From the NCBI RefSeq assembly GCF_921294215.1, contig NZ_CAKLDM010000002.1, positions 2,604,001-2,668,000 on the forward strand: a DNA stretch of 64,000 nt, read 5' to 3'. Both the position numbers and the translations under genes were made by a program. A model generated the notes under the pieces. The model was not told the DNA's origin. It saw only the letters and a list, made by a program, of their open reading frames with translations, and ran no database searches. Positions 37,900 to 46,826 of the stretch are shown here, piece by piece (the first letter of the stretch is position 1; each line of letters begins with the position of its first letter). Source of the DNA: Vibrio marisflavi CECT 7928. GTDB lineage: Bacteria > Pseudomonadota > Gammaproteobacteria > Enterobacterales > Vibrionaceae.

Positions 37900-38505
37900 A
37901 TGTTTACAAGCTCTGTCACTTTGCATCCAACACGTCGAAATGTAGCCTACTACCATTACAAAGGCGAAGAGCAACCCATCCTATATTCTGAGAAAGGTGT
38001 TTGCACAAAAATCCTTAAGGCTACCTTTGAACAAATAGATAAACTGTTCAGCTACTACTCTAAAGTCACCATTGTACTCACTCAACTTCACCAGTCGCAG
38101 TACAGCAATGATAATGCAGCACTCTCTAAGTACTTCAAAATAATGACTAGGAAATTGAAAAAGCACTTCGCTACAAAATACATGGCATATATATGGGCTA
38201 GAGAACAAAGCACACCTGATACTCAGCAGCACTATCACATTGCATTTATTCTAAACGGACATAAGTGCAACAAGAGCTATACGGTCGATGGTTTTAGTGA
38301 AGAAGTATGGAAGCAGGTTAGCGAAGGAGGCTTTGTGTACAAACCCAAGAATAGAGTGTTCCTACTTTACCGTTCAGGAAAAGATGCCTTGCTTCGTAGT
38401 GCCAGAATGAGGTTAAGCTATGCTGCTAAACATCAATCTAAAGACCAAATTCAGGCTGGAATTAAGCGCTTTGGCGTCAGTCAACTGCGCTACAAACAGA
38501 GCTAG
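37900..38505 (+). CDS. inovirus Gp2-like (YagK/YfjJ) HUH replication protein
   Basis: 201 residues. ATG with AGGA upstream. The domain has VTIVLTQLHQSQYS near 57-69, MAYIWAREQS at 95-104, then HYHIAFILNG (111-120) with the His-hydrophobic-His metal motif, and a later SYAAKHQSK with a tyrosine in the place of the usual nicking Tyr. This fits the inovirus Gp2/YagK_YfjJ_C family found in P4-like islands and filamentous phages. It probably starts rolling-circle replication of the excised element. Confidence 0.75.
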   Translation: MFTSSVTLHPTRRNVAYYHYKGEEQPILYSEKGVCTKILKATFEQIDKLFSYYSKVTIVLTQLHQSQYSNDNAALSKYFKIMTRKLKKHFATKYMAYIWAREQSTPDTQQHYHIAFILNGHKCNKSYTVDGFSEEVWKQVSEGGFVYKPKNRVFLLYRSGKDALLRSARMRLSYAAKHQSKDQIQAGIKRFGVSQLRYKQS

Positions 38506-38510
38506 CTGCA

Positions 38511-38530
38511 TTCGATCGCCTTTCGATCGC
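38511..38530 (+). repeat. tandem TTCGATCGC repeat after the replication gene
   Basis: Two copies of TTCGATCGC (38511-38519, 38522-38530), six bases after the Gp2-like stop. Each holds the palindrome CGATCG. They could be binding or nick sites of an origin; no proof. Confidence 0.35.
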
Positions 38531-39096
38531 ACTGTTTAACAAAACATTTCAACTTTGAGCAAGCACTGAATACCAAGAAGGCCAAAATCTCAGCCGATAC
38601 AACAACAAAAGGCACAGGAGTGATCTGCGCAAAAGCCCGTTAAGTGACTATCAAACTGCACAGAAAGGGGAACCTTAAGTGCGCATACTCGATACTATTT
38701 GCTGGATAAGTGCTTGCTTGGCTGGTGGTTGAATATATTGGTTAGTTCGCACTTGGATTGGGTTCTTCAACTGAGCCATGAAAGCTAAAACACTTTTGCC
38801 CCTAACCTTCTTAGCTTTTGAATTTGATAAATTTATCTCAAGTAAATTCACCTATATAAAATTTATCTGACTACTTCACTGTCTATTGTAAAAAGTGTCT
38901 GAAGTAATTCGAATCGTATTGGTAAATACTACCTACATAAGTTGGTGTCTAAAACCATTGGAGAAGCCTACTTAGATGAAGGGGAATACTGGACATCGGC
39001 ATGCTATGTGGGACAATGCGACCACTATCAACTGGAAGTTCATAGTTCTTAGAATTCCCTCACCATAAGATTAAAACTGATCTAGTAAGATAACTG
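38531..39096. other. intergenic region of the island, no gene seen
   Basis: About 570 bases, A+T-rich, with no ORF that has a ribosome site. It may hold an origin of replication or transfer; I could not identify an oriT by eye. Confidence 0.5.
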
Positions 39097-39504
39097 ATGT
39101 TCAAAAAATATCCGAAGCTAATCAAAATCGCCATTCCTTTCGCGTGGGTTATAGCGATAGTCGCGCCTATATATCATGCCTTTTTTCCATGGCCTCCGAT
39201 TCAAGCTGAGATCAACAAATATCCGCACGACATAGCATTTTTTACCAGCTCTCACTCCACGACAACTATCCCAAATAATTATGGAGATGATAGTAAGACT
39301 GAAACCACTGAGTCTTACGTGCCAATTACGTTCGAACCATTAACCTCTTCAACTTTAACTCTTACCGAATATCCTGATGGAAAGCTAGCTCCCAGCATTG
39401 AGCCTGGCGGTTTATTTACCATTATTTATTCGTATATTTTCCTGATGGTAATGACTTACGTGTTTTGGTTTCGAAGAAAGAATGAGCTTAAGAGCGATAA
39501 GTAG
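39097..39504 (+). CDS. small hypothetical membrane protein
   Basis: 135 residues. Membrane segments at about residues 9-30 and 106-124 flank a periplasmic-looking polar stretch rich in Thr and Ser (SSHSTTTIPNNYGDDSKTETTES). The C-terminus is basic (FRRKNELKSDK), so it probably faces the cytoplasm. No family is recognised. Ribosome site is weak (AAGATAA). Stands alone in the cargo part of the island. Confidence 0.55.
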   Translation: MFKKYPKLIKIAIPFAWVIAIVAPIYHAFFPWPPIQAEINKYPHDIAFFTSSHSTTTIPNNYGDDSKTETTESYVPITFEPLTSSTLTLTEYPDGKLAPSIEPGGLFTIIYSYIFLMVMTYVFWFRRKNELKSDK

Positions 39505-39778
39505 CTTGTAGAAATTCGTCTCCTCCCCGTCATGTTTCAACCTGAAGGAGAGTCGATAGAACTTTAAGTGAATAATCTGGATCGATTTGACTAAAAATTT
39601 TATAAGGCACCTAGCACGATATTGCCCCTTTCCGTGTTAGAGTCTTAACTCAAACGGCATGTTAATATATCAATTCTCCTTATATTTACTAATGTAGAGA
39701 ATTGGTCCGTTTCCATTTCACGAAATCTATAGAAGTGGTCGAAACAGAAAGTGTATGCGATAAACAGAAAGTAGGCAG

Positions 39779-40603
39779 CTACCCGTTTAAACGCCATTGA
39801 TGCTCAATTCTAAACTGCTTAGGTGTTACTGAGCTATATGCTTTAAACGCTTCATTAAATGAGCGAACGGAATTGAAATTACTTTGCTCCGCGATAATCG
39901 AAATCGGAATGGATGTTCTCGCCAATAACCTCTGAGCTTTCTTAATCCTGATATACCGATATAACTCGGTAAAGTTAGTATCTAATTCTTTCTTTAACAA
40001 CCTTTTCAAAGATGACTCACTCATATTAAATTTCGAGGCACAATCAGTAAAAGAACGAATTTCATCAGCACTTATATACTCTATAAGTCTAGGTAGCCAG
40101 GCTTGTTGAATGGCTGTTATATGCGGCTCATTTTTATCACAACTGGTGCGTAGGGAATCAAGAATACTAACTACTTTGGTTACTTGTTCGACTGAATTTG
40201 ACTGCTTCATCTCTAACATCGGTGTTTTGTATAGAGATTCTTTACATTTTGTATCGAGTGTTAAAGTAACTACCTGATTAATAGCCTTCAGCCAATGTAT
40301 AACAGGTTGAAACTCAGGGATGGCAGTGTCGAGCAGCTCATTTCCAAATAACACTACTACGATATCTTGAGCCTTACTTTCACAATCCCAAGTATGCCGC
40401 ACATATGGTGGAATGAGAATTAGCTCATTTTCCTTTGTTCTAGATACTGAATCACCGATATAACGCATACCATTACAATTAGTTAACATTATTAATTCAT
40501 AACTGTCATGAGCATGGAACTCAAACATTGGAAAACTATTTTTTAAATGATGAACTCGTATCGAACGGTTCGGTGAAAAGCGAGTTAACTTGATATTCGC
40601 CAT
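39779..40603 (-). CDS. AraC-family transcriptional regulator
   Basis: 274 residues. N-terminal cupin: HLKNSFPMFEFHAHDSYELIMLTNCNGMRYIGDS, with LILIPPYVRHTWDC. C-terminal double HTH: IRSFTDCASKFNMSESSLKRLLKKELDTNFTELYRYIRIKKAQRLLARTSIPISIIAEQSNF, then SVRSFNEAFKAYSSVTPKQFR, in pieces. It senses a small ligand through the cupin. Divergent from the HAD phosphatase gene with 146 bases between them, which it is likely to control. Some 270 bases to its left contain no gene. Confidence 0.88.
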   Translation of the reverse strand: MANIKLTRFSPNRSIRVHHLKNSFPMFEFHAHDSYELIMLTNCNGMRYIGDSVSRTKENELILIPPYVRHTWDCESKAQDIVVVLFGNELLDTAIPEFQPVIHWLKAINQVVTLTLDTKCKESLYKTPMLEMKQSNSVEQVTKVVSILDSLRTSCDKNEPHITAIQQAWLPRLIEYISADEIRSFTDCASKFNMSESSLKRLLKKELDTNFTELYRYIRIKKAQRLLARTSIPISIIAEQSNFNSVRSFNEAFKAYSSVTPKQFRIEHQWRLNG

Positions 40604-40749
40604 TTGGACTAAAACCTCTCCAAGGTGAGCTCAAACCGCCAAAAATACCATGGGTAGTCGTTAAAGTTAAGGACGAGGTAACAAAATGAATAACCAAATT
40701 TTTACATTTTAACTCTCGTACATATTTTTAATTTATTAAGGTAACTAGC

Positions 40750-41520
40750 ATGGGTAATGGGAATCTAAATATTGTTTTCGACTTGGACGGAACCATAATT
40801 GAACACGGCAAACCGTTAGGTAGTCAAAAGGCTAAAGATATAGTGAGGCTTACATCGGGTTGTAATTTGTTTTTTGCTTCAGCCAGACCGATTAGAGATA
40901 TGTTACCGTTGATACCTGAAGAATTAAGAGGTGCTACATTTATCGGTTGTAATGGTGGGCAAGCATGGAAAAATGGCGATATGATTTTTTCAAATCAATT
41001 TCCCTATGAAGAAATAGGGCCTATACTAGCCCTTTTAAAAACCAAGTCCACTCCCTATGTTATTGATAGTGAATGGAAATATTCATTCTCACAAAAGAAA
41101 CATGATTTCCAGAGTTATATTGAATCACTATCAGATTTTAGAGTATCTGAGGAAGACATCATTAGGCATGGCGTTACTAAGCTCTTAATTCTCTGCTCAC
41201 AAGTAAAAAAAGATATAGAAAAGTTTATTTTGTCTAATAATTTGAAATGTAGTCTTCATTCCCATACTCATGACAATTTTTTTGACTTAACACCCATCAA
41301 AACGAACAAGGCAGAAGCCCTTGATAAACTCGGCGTCGAATTCGAGAACACTTTGGCAATAGGTAACGACTACAATGACTTTGACATGTTAGATAACTCG
41401 AAAATATCAATTTTTGTTGGAGAGACAGGCTCTTATGATAAAGCAAGTTACCGCTGTTCATTTGATCGCGTTTTAGATGTAGTGGCAGATATTATAAAAA
41501 AAACGAATTATAATCACTAA
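40750..41520 (+). CDS. HAD-superfamily (Cof/type IIB) phosphatase
   Basis: 256 residues. Motif I IVFDLDGTI (Asp11, Asp13 approx.), motif II FFASARP, GCNGGQAWKNGD typical of the C2B cap, and motif IV LAIGNDYNDFDML. Lys in motif III falls within KTNKAEALDKLGV. Such enzymes remove phosphate from sugar phosphates, phosphoglycolate or nucleotides; the substrate is not identifiable. Its gene is divergent from the AraC regulator, which suggests control by a related metabolite. Confidence 0.85.
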   Translation: MGNGNLNIVFDLDGTIIEHGKPLGSQKAKDIVRLTSGCNLFFASARPIRDMLPLIPEELRGATFIGCNGGQAWKNGDMIFSNQFPYEEIGPILALLKTKSTPYVIDSEWKYSFSQKKHDFQSYIESLSDFRVSEEDIIRHGVTKLLILCSQVKKDIEKFILSNNLKCSLHSHTHDNFFDLTPIKTNKAEALDKLGVEFENTLAIGNDYNDFDMLDNSKISIFVGETGSYDKASYRCSFDRVLDVVADIIKKTNYNH

Positions 41521-42436
41521 AGTAGTTTAGGGGAGTCGGGCAATCAGTTGGGCGCCTTCACTTCTCCCATAATATCTAATGAGTATTACCATCAAATAGG
41601 TTAACGACTCTAACGAAGTTTTGTCCAACAAATTAGCTAGTTCATGTGATGGCTAATTCAGATGTGCATTATTAAACTTAGGTATTTTACGAATATATAA
41701 TTTCGTTAATTCTGACCATATGAAGTAGATACCACTTCTTTGACCTCTTTAATGATGCTTTTAAGGGATATAACTTTATTGTTAAATGACCGCCCACAGT
41801 GGCGGTCTTTTTTACCTTAAAGGTACTTTGTGAAGAAGTTACCAATACTTTTCCTAATATCAACTAGCCTGAATAGGGCTGGCTATCTAACAAAGTTTTG
41901 TCCAAAAATTTAATAATGAACACACTTCATTACTGTGATCTTGGCTAGTATGTACTGCTTAGTTCTGCGCTGACCTATTACATAGCAGTAATGATTGGTA
42001 GAGCACTTCAATGAGCAATAATTTAGGTTGGGTTTTGTAGGGAGTGAGGTGACTGAAAGCTCAGCTTGTGCTCAGGGCGGAATCTTGTGCAAAAAGCCCG
42101 AATCCTGCCGTACAGAGCTAAACTTCCAGTCGGTGATGAAAGTCGAGAATGACATACTGCCAAGCAGTTTGCACAGCCAGAATAATAACATCCGTCACCT
42201 TTGTTGAAGATACAGATAGGCACCGTAGTAAGTCAAACTTTCGAGATTGACTCGATTCAAGTTATTAAAAAGTTACTAAACAGATTTGTATCAATAATGA
42301 ACATAAGCTTACTGTTTGACATGTAGAGCTCATACACCACTTTCAAAGGCAGCTCCATAACTTAGAAAGCCTTTACCCCGACAATTGTTGCCATTTACTA
42401 TACGCTGAGTTTTTTACAATTGGCTTTGATTTAACT
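41521..42436. other. 0.9-kb non-coding stretch of the island
   Basis: No supported gene. It contains a terminator at 41788-41813 and two direct copies of a 26-bp sequence (41610-41635, 41887-41912) sharing AAGTTTTGTCCAA. Frames in 42023-42223 have no ribosome site and no recognised homology. Confidence 0.5.
41788..41813 (+). terminator. rho-independent terminator
   Basis: GACCGCC and GGCGGTC pair over CACAGT, followed by TTTTTT. It is 268 bases after the HAD gene, so it ends either that transcript or an unseen small RNA. Confidence 0.85.
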
Positions 42437-42937
42437 ATGCAGCATCACCAACCTATGAATTTCTCAATAAGCAAGGGCTCAAAGGGAGTTTTAATCTTTA
42501 GCATTGTCGTTTTTTCTCTCTTTTCTGTACTTGGTTTTACACAGGTTTTCATCCCATCAAGCTCACTTCAAGAGCATCAACAGAATGTTCGTATTGGATT
42601 GACCGTTGGTTTAATGATGATTGGTATGGCCGCTGTCATTTATAGATCTCTTAAAAAGCTACCCACTTGCAACGTTACAATTGATGATGATGGAATTTGG
42701 GGTAGCCACCTAACCAAAGAGGGCAATCTCGTATACTGGGACGAAATATGCAGCTCACGGCACGCTCCGTCATTTCAGAAGTGCTTTTACCTACTGGATA
42801 AAAACAGAAGGAAACTCTTCACAGTTCACTATCAGACAGAAAACTATGAAGAACTAGTTAGACTAATTCGATATCGAGCTAACATTCAAATTGATGAGCA
42901 ATCTCACGCAAGAGTTAGGGTTGTAACGAGAACCTGA
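42437..42937 (+). CDS. hypothetical membrane protein with PH-like domain
   Basis: 166 residues. Two membrane segments (about 18-38 and 50-70) are followed by a C-terminal domain with VTIDDDGIWGSHLTKEGNLVYWDEICSSR and LLDKNRRKLFTVHY, which looks like a bacterial pleckstrin-homology domain of the YcgQ/bPH kind. Cytoplasmic C-terminus predicted. A second Met at residue 7 is an alternative start. It belongs to the island cargo; function unknown. Confidence 0.6.
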   Translation: MQHHQPMNFSISKGSKGVLIFSIVVFSLFSVLGFTQVFIPSSSLQEHQQNVRIGLTVGLMMIGMAAVIYRSLKKLPTCNVTIDDDGIWGSHLTKEGNLVYWDEICSSRHAPSFQKCFYLLDKNRRKLFTVHYQTENYEELVRLIRYRANIQIDEQSHARVRVVTRT

Positions 42938-43124
42938 GCGACACAGGCGAAAAGTGTTTATTTCGATTTTCGGTTATCTGGCCTATCGCACCATAAGAAC
43001 CAGTAGACAGTAGAGGCAAGGTTTTCGAACTTATTCACAAAGCAGAATTACACTCTACTGCTAGATATTCTTTTAACTATTTAGCGATTGACCAAATAAG
43101 AACTTAGTTGTATACCTAGTAGTC

Positions 43125-43200
43125 TGAGGAGCAACTTAGACCGAAACCGGGATTCGGACTCACCCTGTGAGAAATCGCCCCGTACGCTGGTAGCTCCTCA
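43125..43200 (+). other. structured element: 8-bp closing stem with two internal hairpins
   Basis: TGAGGAGC (43125-43132) pairs with GCTCCTCA (43193-43200). Inside are CCGAA/TTCGG (43141-43157) and CTCAC/GTGAG with a 3-base loop (43159-43171). The 76-nt cloverleaf-like form resembles a tRNA in outline but has no T-arm or usable anticodon. It ends 30 bases before a 34-codon ORF. It may be a small RNA, a leader or a DNA site. Confidence 0.45.
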
Positions 43201-43229
43201 ACTTTACTTCTTCATCAAAAGGAAAGGGT

Positions 43230-43334
43230 ATGTATAGGCTAATTGAGTACGTCGAAGAGCATGCAGTAGGCTTAACTTATATCTCAACCTTTCTCGCTAT
43301 TATCGCCGGAATCTATTTGGGAATCTTCTATTAG
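43230..43334 (+). CDS. putative 34-residue membrane peptide
   Basis: 34 codons read by hand: MYRLIEYVEEHAVGLTY, then a hydrophobic helix STFLAIIAGIYLGIFY. AAAGGAAAGGG just before the ATG is a good ribosome site. The amphipathic start followed by one membrane helix is common for small inner-membrane proteins and type I toxins. Located between the structured element and the right att site. Expression is unproven. Confidence 0.45.
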   Translation: MYRLIEYVEEHAVGLTYISTFLAIIAGIYLGIFY

Positions 43335-43406
43335 CCCATTTAGCGTTAGGAATGTAGAAACACCCACCAGCGACCACCAGCTTTTTCACCTCTGCATATT
43401 GCCAAT

Positions 43407-43428
43407 TGATGACACAGGTGATGACACA
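43407..43428 (+). repeat. paired TGATGACACA repeats (right arm sites)
   Basis: TGATGACACA at 43407-43416 and 43419-43428, with the same two-base spacing as the pair at 35080-35101. Close to the right att repeat, which supports arm-type integrase binding. Confidence 0.75.
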
Positions 43429-43498
43429 ATCTAAAACCAAGACAAAAAATCAGTGTAAGCTTTTATTTTAATTGCATTTTATTTGTTTACTGTTTTTT

Positions 43499-43581
43499 CA
43501 GATCCAGAACATAGAATGATGTTTCTGCCAGTTTTGGCATGAATCAGCTTTCATTATAAGCCCCTATAAAATGGGGCTTTT
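43499..43581 (+). repeat. right att repeat (attR)
   Basis: Second copy of the 83-bp repeat, with the last yicC codons (reading IQNIE and stop) and the terminator AAGCCCC/GGGGCTT (43558-43581). The chromosome beyond this point is the original downstream of yicC. Confidence 0.9.
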
Positions 43582-43628
43582 ATTTCGGCCGTTCTGTTTG
43601 AGTAACATGTTATCTATCCAACACTAAC

Positions 43629-45551
43629 TCAACTTTCTACGTAAGGTATGGATATATCAAACGTTACGCCATGCCCCAGCACAGAGTGGCATGATATTTT
43701 CCCTTTTAATAGTTGAACGACAATATTGAAGACCACGTGAGCTCCTAAGCCATGGTGCTCTCGGTGACCGCGTTTACTGGTTACAAATGGTTCAAATATT
43801 TGCTCTTTCATCTCGCTATCCATCCCGCAGCCTGAATCTTCATACTTAATATACAAACGGCTAGCCTTTCTCTTTATGGATATGCTGATAGTTCGATCGC
43901 CACTCCAGTCATTGAAAGCATGATTAAGAGAGTTCAAAGCTAAGTTTGTGTATATTTGGGAGAAGCTATTAGGTGTACCAAAGAAGGTGAGCCCTTTGTC
44001 ACAGTCAATACTGATTTGACATTGAGCACCATCTATTTGCTCTTTGAGAGCGTTAAGAGATTGGGTCAAGTTCTCATAAAGGTTAAATTTACAGCCAGCA
44101 TCTTCCTCTTTGGTTTCCATAACAGAAACCTGCTTAAAGCCACTTACTAGATCAGATGCCCTCTTCAGGTTTACTTGCAGCAACTCTGCTGACTGCTCCA
44201 TATCCAACATCAACTCAATTAAGTCTTCCTTAGAGATGTCTCCAGAATGGATGCTTGAAGTCATTTGACTCACTCGATCTTTTAGATATGTCACGGCCGT
44301 AGTGCTCACTCCAATAGGGGTATTAATTTCATGAGCAACTCCAGTTACCAACCCAGCCAAAGAAGACATTTTTTGCGCCTCTAGTAGATCTTTTTTCTGG
44401 TTCATATCGTGGGTAATATCAGACCATGTATGTATCACTCCGTTGATGTTGGTTTTATTCTTTCTTAGCATCCACCACTTGTCATCATGAGACTGAATTT
44501 GGATATAATCTTCAGCATCTTCGGTATCAAGTATTTTCCTTAGCACTTCTTGTTTTTCTTTCATTCCAGAAAAGCGAAACTTCGTTGAGATAATATCCTC
44601 ATACATGTCAAAGATACTAAAGTTACCGTCCTTAAATAACTCTTTTTGGTGGCCGAACTCGTCATTAAATTGTTTATTGATTAGCAACATCTCGCCACTA
44701 TCATTAAAGAAAACGAATCCATCCCTCATGTTATTTATTATATCTAAGGTCCGTTTGTACTCTTTTAATGAATCCAACTCCAACAATCGAATCTTGTTTT
44801 TGTAGTGGGTAATAACTAAAAGCAAAAGCATCAAAATGATAATGCTGCCAACAACAGCTCGCTCAATCACTTTGTTCGCAACTCCGGATACAACCACTAA
44901 GTCATCAGAAAAGAAGTAGCTTGCAGCCATTGCAAGGTAGTGCATACTCGCTACTGAAAAACCAAAGAAAAAAGCGCCAAGTATTGTCCTTTGCACCTCA
45001 TTTAGCTTTTTCGCACTTAGCCCAGTAATGACTAACAACATACTTGCAGACATCAGCCAAGATATTACTACCGAGATAGTCAGGATACGCAAGTCGTACA
45101 CCATGGAGGCCTTCATCGACATGGCCGTCATACCCACCATATGCATCAGTGAAATACCAAGCGTTAGCACCAGAGCAACACCCACCACTTGCTTCTTGGT
45201 AATATTGGGCAAACTTAAATAATGCAAAACAATGATGGACGCTAATATCGCTGGAAGTACAGATATAACGGTAATAAGCACATCGTAGTACACCTTTACA
45301 GGCAACGTAAAAGCGCTCATTGCTGCAAAGTGCATACTCCAAACGCCAAAGCCCAAAATCACCCCACCAATCACTTTGAGATGTATCGTAGAACCCGCTT
45401 TCTGGGAAACAATAAAATGGTTAACACTTAATGCACAAAAGCCAGCAATCACAGCGATAAGAAAAGAAATAAGAACAATCGTAGGCTCATAATTTCCCTC
45501 AATGGCATTGTGAGTATTTACTACCAGTTGAAAATGCTCGTGAGAAGTCAT
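43629..45551 (-). CDS. MHYT-domain sensor histidine kinase with PAS domain
   Basis: 640 residues. The N-terminal 250 residues are a seven-helix MHYT sensor with the three metal-binding repeats SMHFAAMSA (72-80), MHMVGMTAMS (136-145) and MHYLAMAA (near 203). A PAS domain (IINNMRDGFVFFNDSGEMLLINKQF) follows, then HisKA with GVAHEINTPIG and HATPase with NLALNSLNHAF, DSGCGM and HHGLGAHVV. MHYT domains are thought to sense diatomic gases through copper. There is no response regulator nearby, so it is an orphan kinase. It lies outside the island, in convergent order to the att site. Confidence 0.88.
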   Translation of the reverse strand: MTSHEHFQLVVNTHNAIEGNYEPTIVLISFLIAVIAGFCALSVNHFIVSQKAGSTIHLKVIGGVILGFGVWSMHFAAMSAFTLPVKVYYDVLITVISVLPAILASIIVLHYLSLPNITKKQVVGVALVLTLGISLMHMVGMTAMSMKASMVYDLRILTISVVISWLMSASMLLVITGLSAKKLNEVQRTILGAFFFGFSVASMHYLAMAASYFFSDDLVVVSGVANKVIERAVVGSIIILMLLLLVITHYKNKIRLLELDSLKEYKRTLDIINNMRDGFVFFNDSGEMLLINKQFNDEFGHQKELFKDGNFSIFDMYEDIISTKFRFSGMKEKQEVLRKILDTEDAEDYIQIQSHDDKWWMLRKNKTNINGVIHTWSDITHDMNQKKDLLEAQKMSSLAGLVTGVAHEINTPIGVSTTAVTYLKDRVSQMTSSIHSGDISKEDLIELMLDMEQSAELLQVNLKRASDLVSGFKQVSVMETKEEDAGCKFNLYENLTQSLNALKEQIDGAQCQISIDCDKGLTFFGTPNSFSQIYTNLALNSLNHAFNDWSGDRTISISIKRKASRLYIKYEDSGCGMDSEMKEQIFEPFVTSKRGHREHHGLGAHVVFNIVVQLLKGKISCHSVLGHGVTFDISIPYVES

Positions 45552-45730
45552 GTATTAAGTCCGTTGAAACATTGAGCTATAAATAGCGTTAATTTTGAGT
45601 ATAGGCTCCCTAGAAACTTTCCGACAAGATGACCACCACTCGAAGAACACACTCCTCACTTGTAGAATGCACGCAAAACATGCTACGCTTCGCGTCCATT
45701 TTTCTGGCCTGATTTGGTAATCCAATTTGA

Positions 45731-46426
<696 letters not shown>

Positions 46427-46521
46427 ACAGCTTACTCAACTTGTTTGGGTATAGAATATATCTTGCTAAGACTGTATACTTTCTCGTCATTCAAAAATTT
46501 AGTTAACTATTTGGAGTTCTC

Positions 46522-46794
46522 ATGGCACGCGTAACTGTACAAGACGCTGTTGAAAAAATTGGCAACCGTTTCGACCTTGTTCTCATTGCGGCACGCCGCG
46601 CACGTCAAATGCAAACTGGCGGTAAAGATTCCCTAGTGCCTGAAGAGAACGATAAGCCAACTGTTATCGCACTACGCGAAATCGAAGAAGGTCTTATCAC
46701 AAAAGAAGTCCTTGATGCTCGTGAGCGTCAGGAGCAGCAAGAGCAAGAAGCTGCTGAACTAGCCGCGGTAAGTAGCATCGTACACAACCGTTAA
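46522..46794 (+). CDS. rpoZ: RNA polymerase omega subunit
   Basis: 90 residues: [31 protein letters not shown] and [16 protein letters not shown], the standard omega sequence. TTGGAG precedes the ATG. It helps assemble RNA polymerase and forms part of one ppGpp site. Located 33 bases before spoT. Confidence 0.97.
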   Translation: MARVTVQDAVEKIGNRFDLVLIAARRARQMQTGGKDSLVPEENDKPTVIALREIEEGLITKEVLDARERQEQQEQEAAELAAVSSIVHNR

Positions 46795-46826
46795 TTTAAA
46801 GTTCGATAACCTCCCGGGTATATAAT

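Larger units (their letters stand above)
34952..43581 (+). mobile_element. integrative genomic island at the 3' end of yicC
   Basis: The element lies between 83-bp direct repeats (34952-35034, 43499-43581; 3 mismatches) that contain the last codons of yicC and its terminator. Just inside are an integrase gene on the left and 10-bp repeats at both ends. Genes inside: integrase, unknown protein, two AlpA-type regulators, Gp2-like replication protein, then cargo. The 3' end of yicC is the integration site published for mobilizable genomic islands (MGIs) that use SXT/R391 conjugation, but I see no known MGI cargo and cannot identify an oriT. A satellite-like element is the alternative. Confidence 0.88.

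Noticed and set aside
38531..39096. oriT of the SXT/MGI type
   Set aside because: I cannot recall the reference sequence well enough to align it by eye; absence or presence needs a direct search.
42023..42223. 66-codon minus ORF in the island
   Set aside because: No ribosome site and no hydrophobic or domain pattern; cysteines look random.
43125..43200. tRNA gene
   Set aside because: The cloverleaf outline lacks a T-arm next to the acceptor stem, has a 3-base anticodon loop and no CCA; not a tRNA on either strand.
43125..43343. Integron attC site or cassette
   Set aside because: No GTTRRRY/RYYYAAC core pair at the stem ends; the GCGTTAGGA near 43340 lacks the final pyrimidine.
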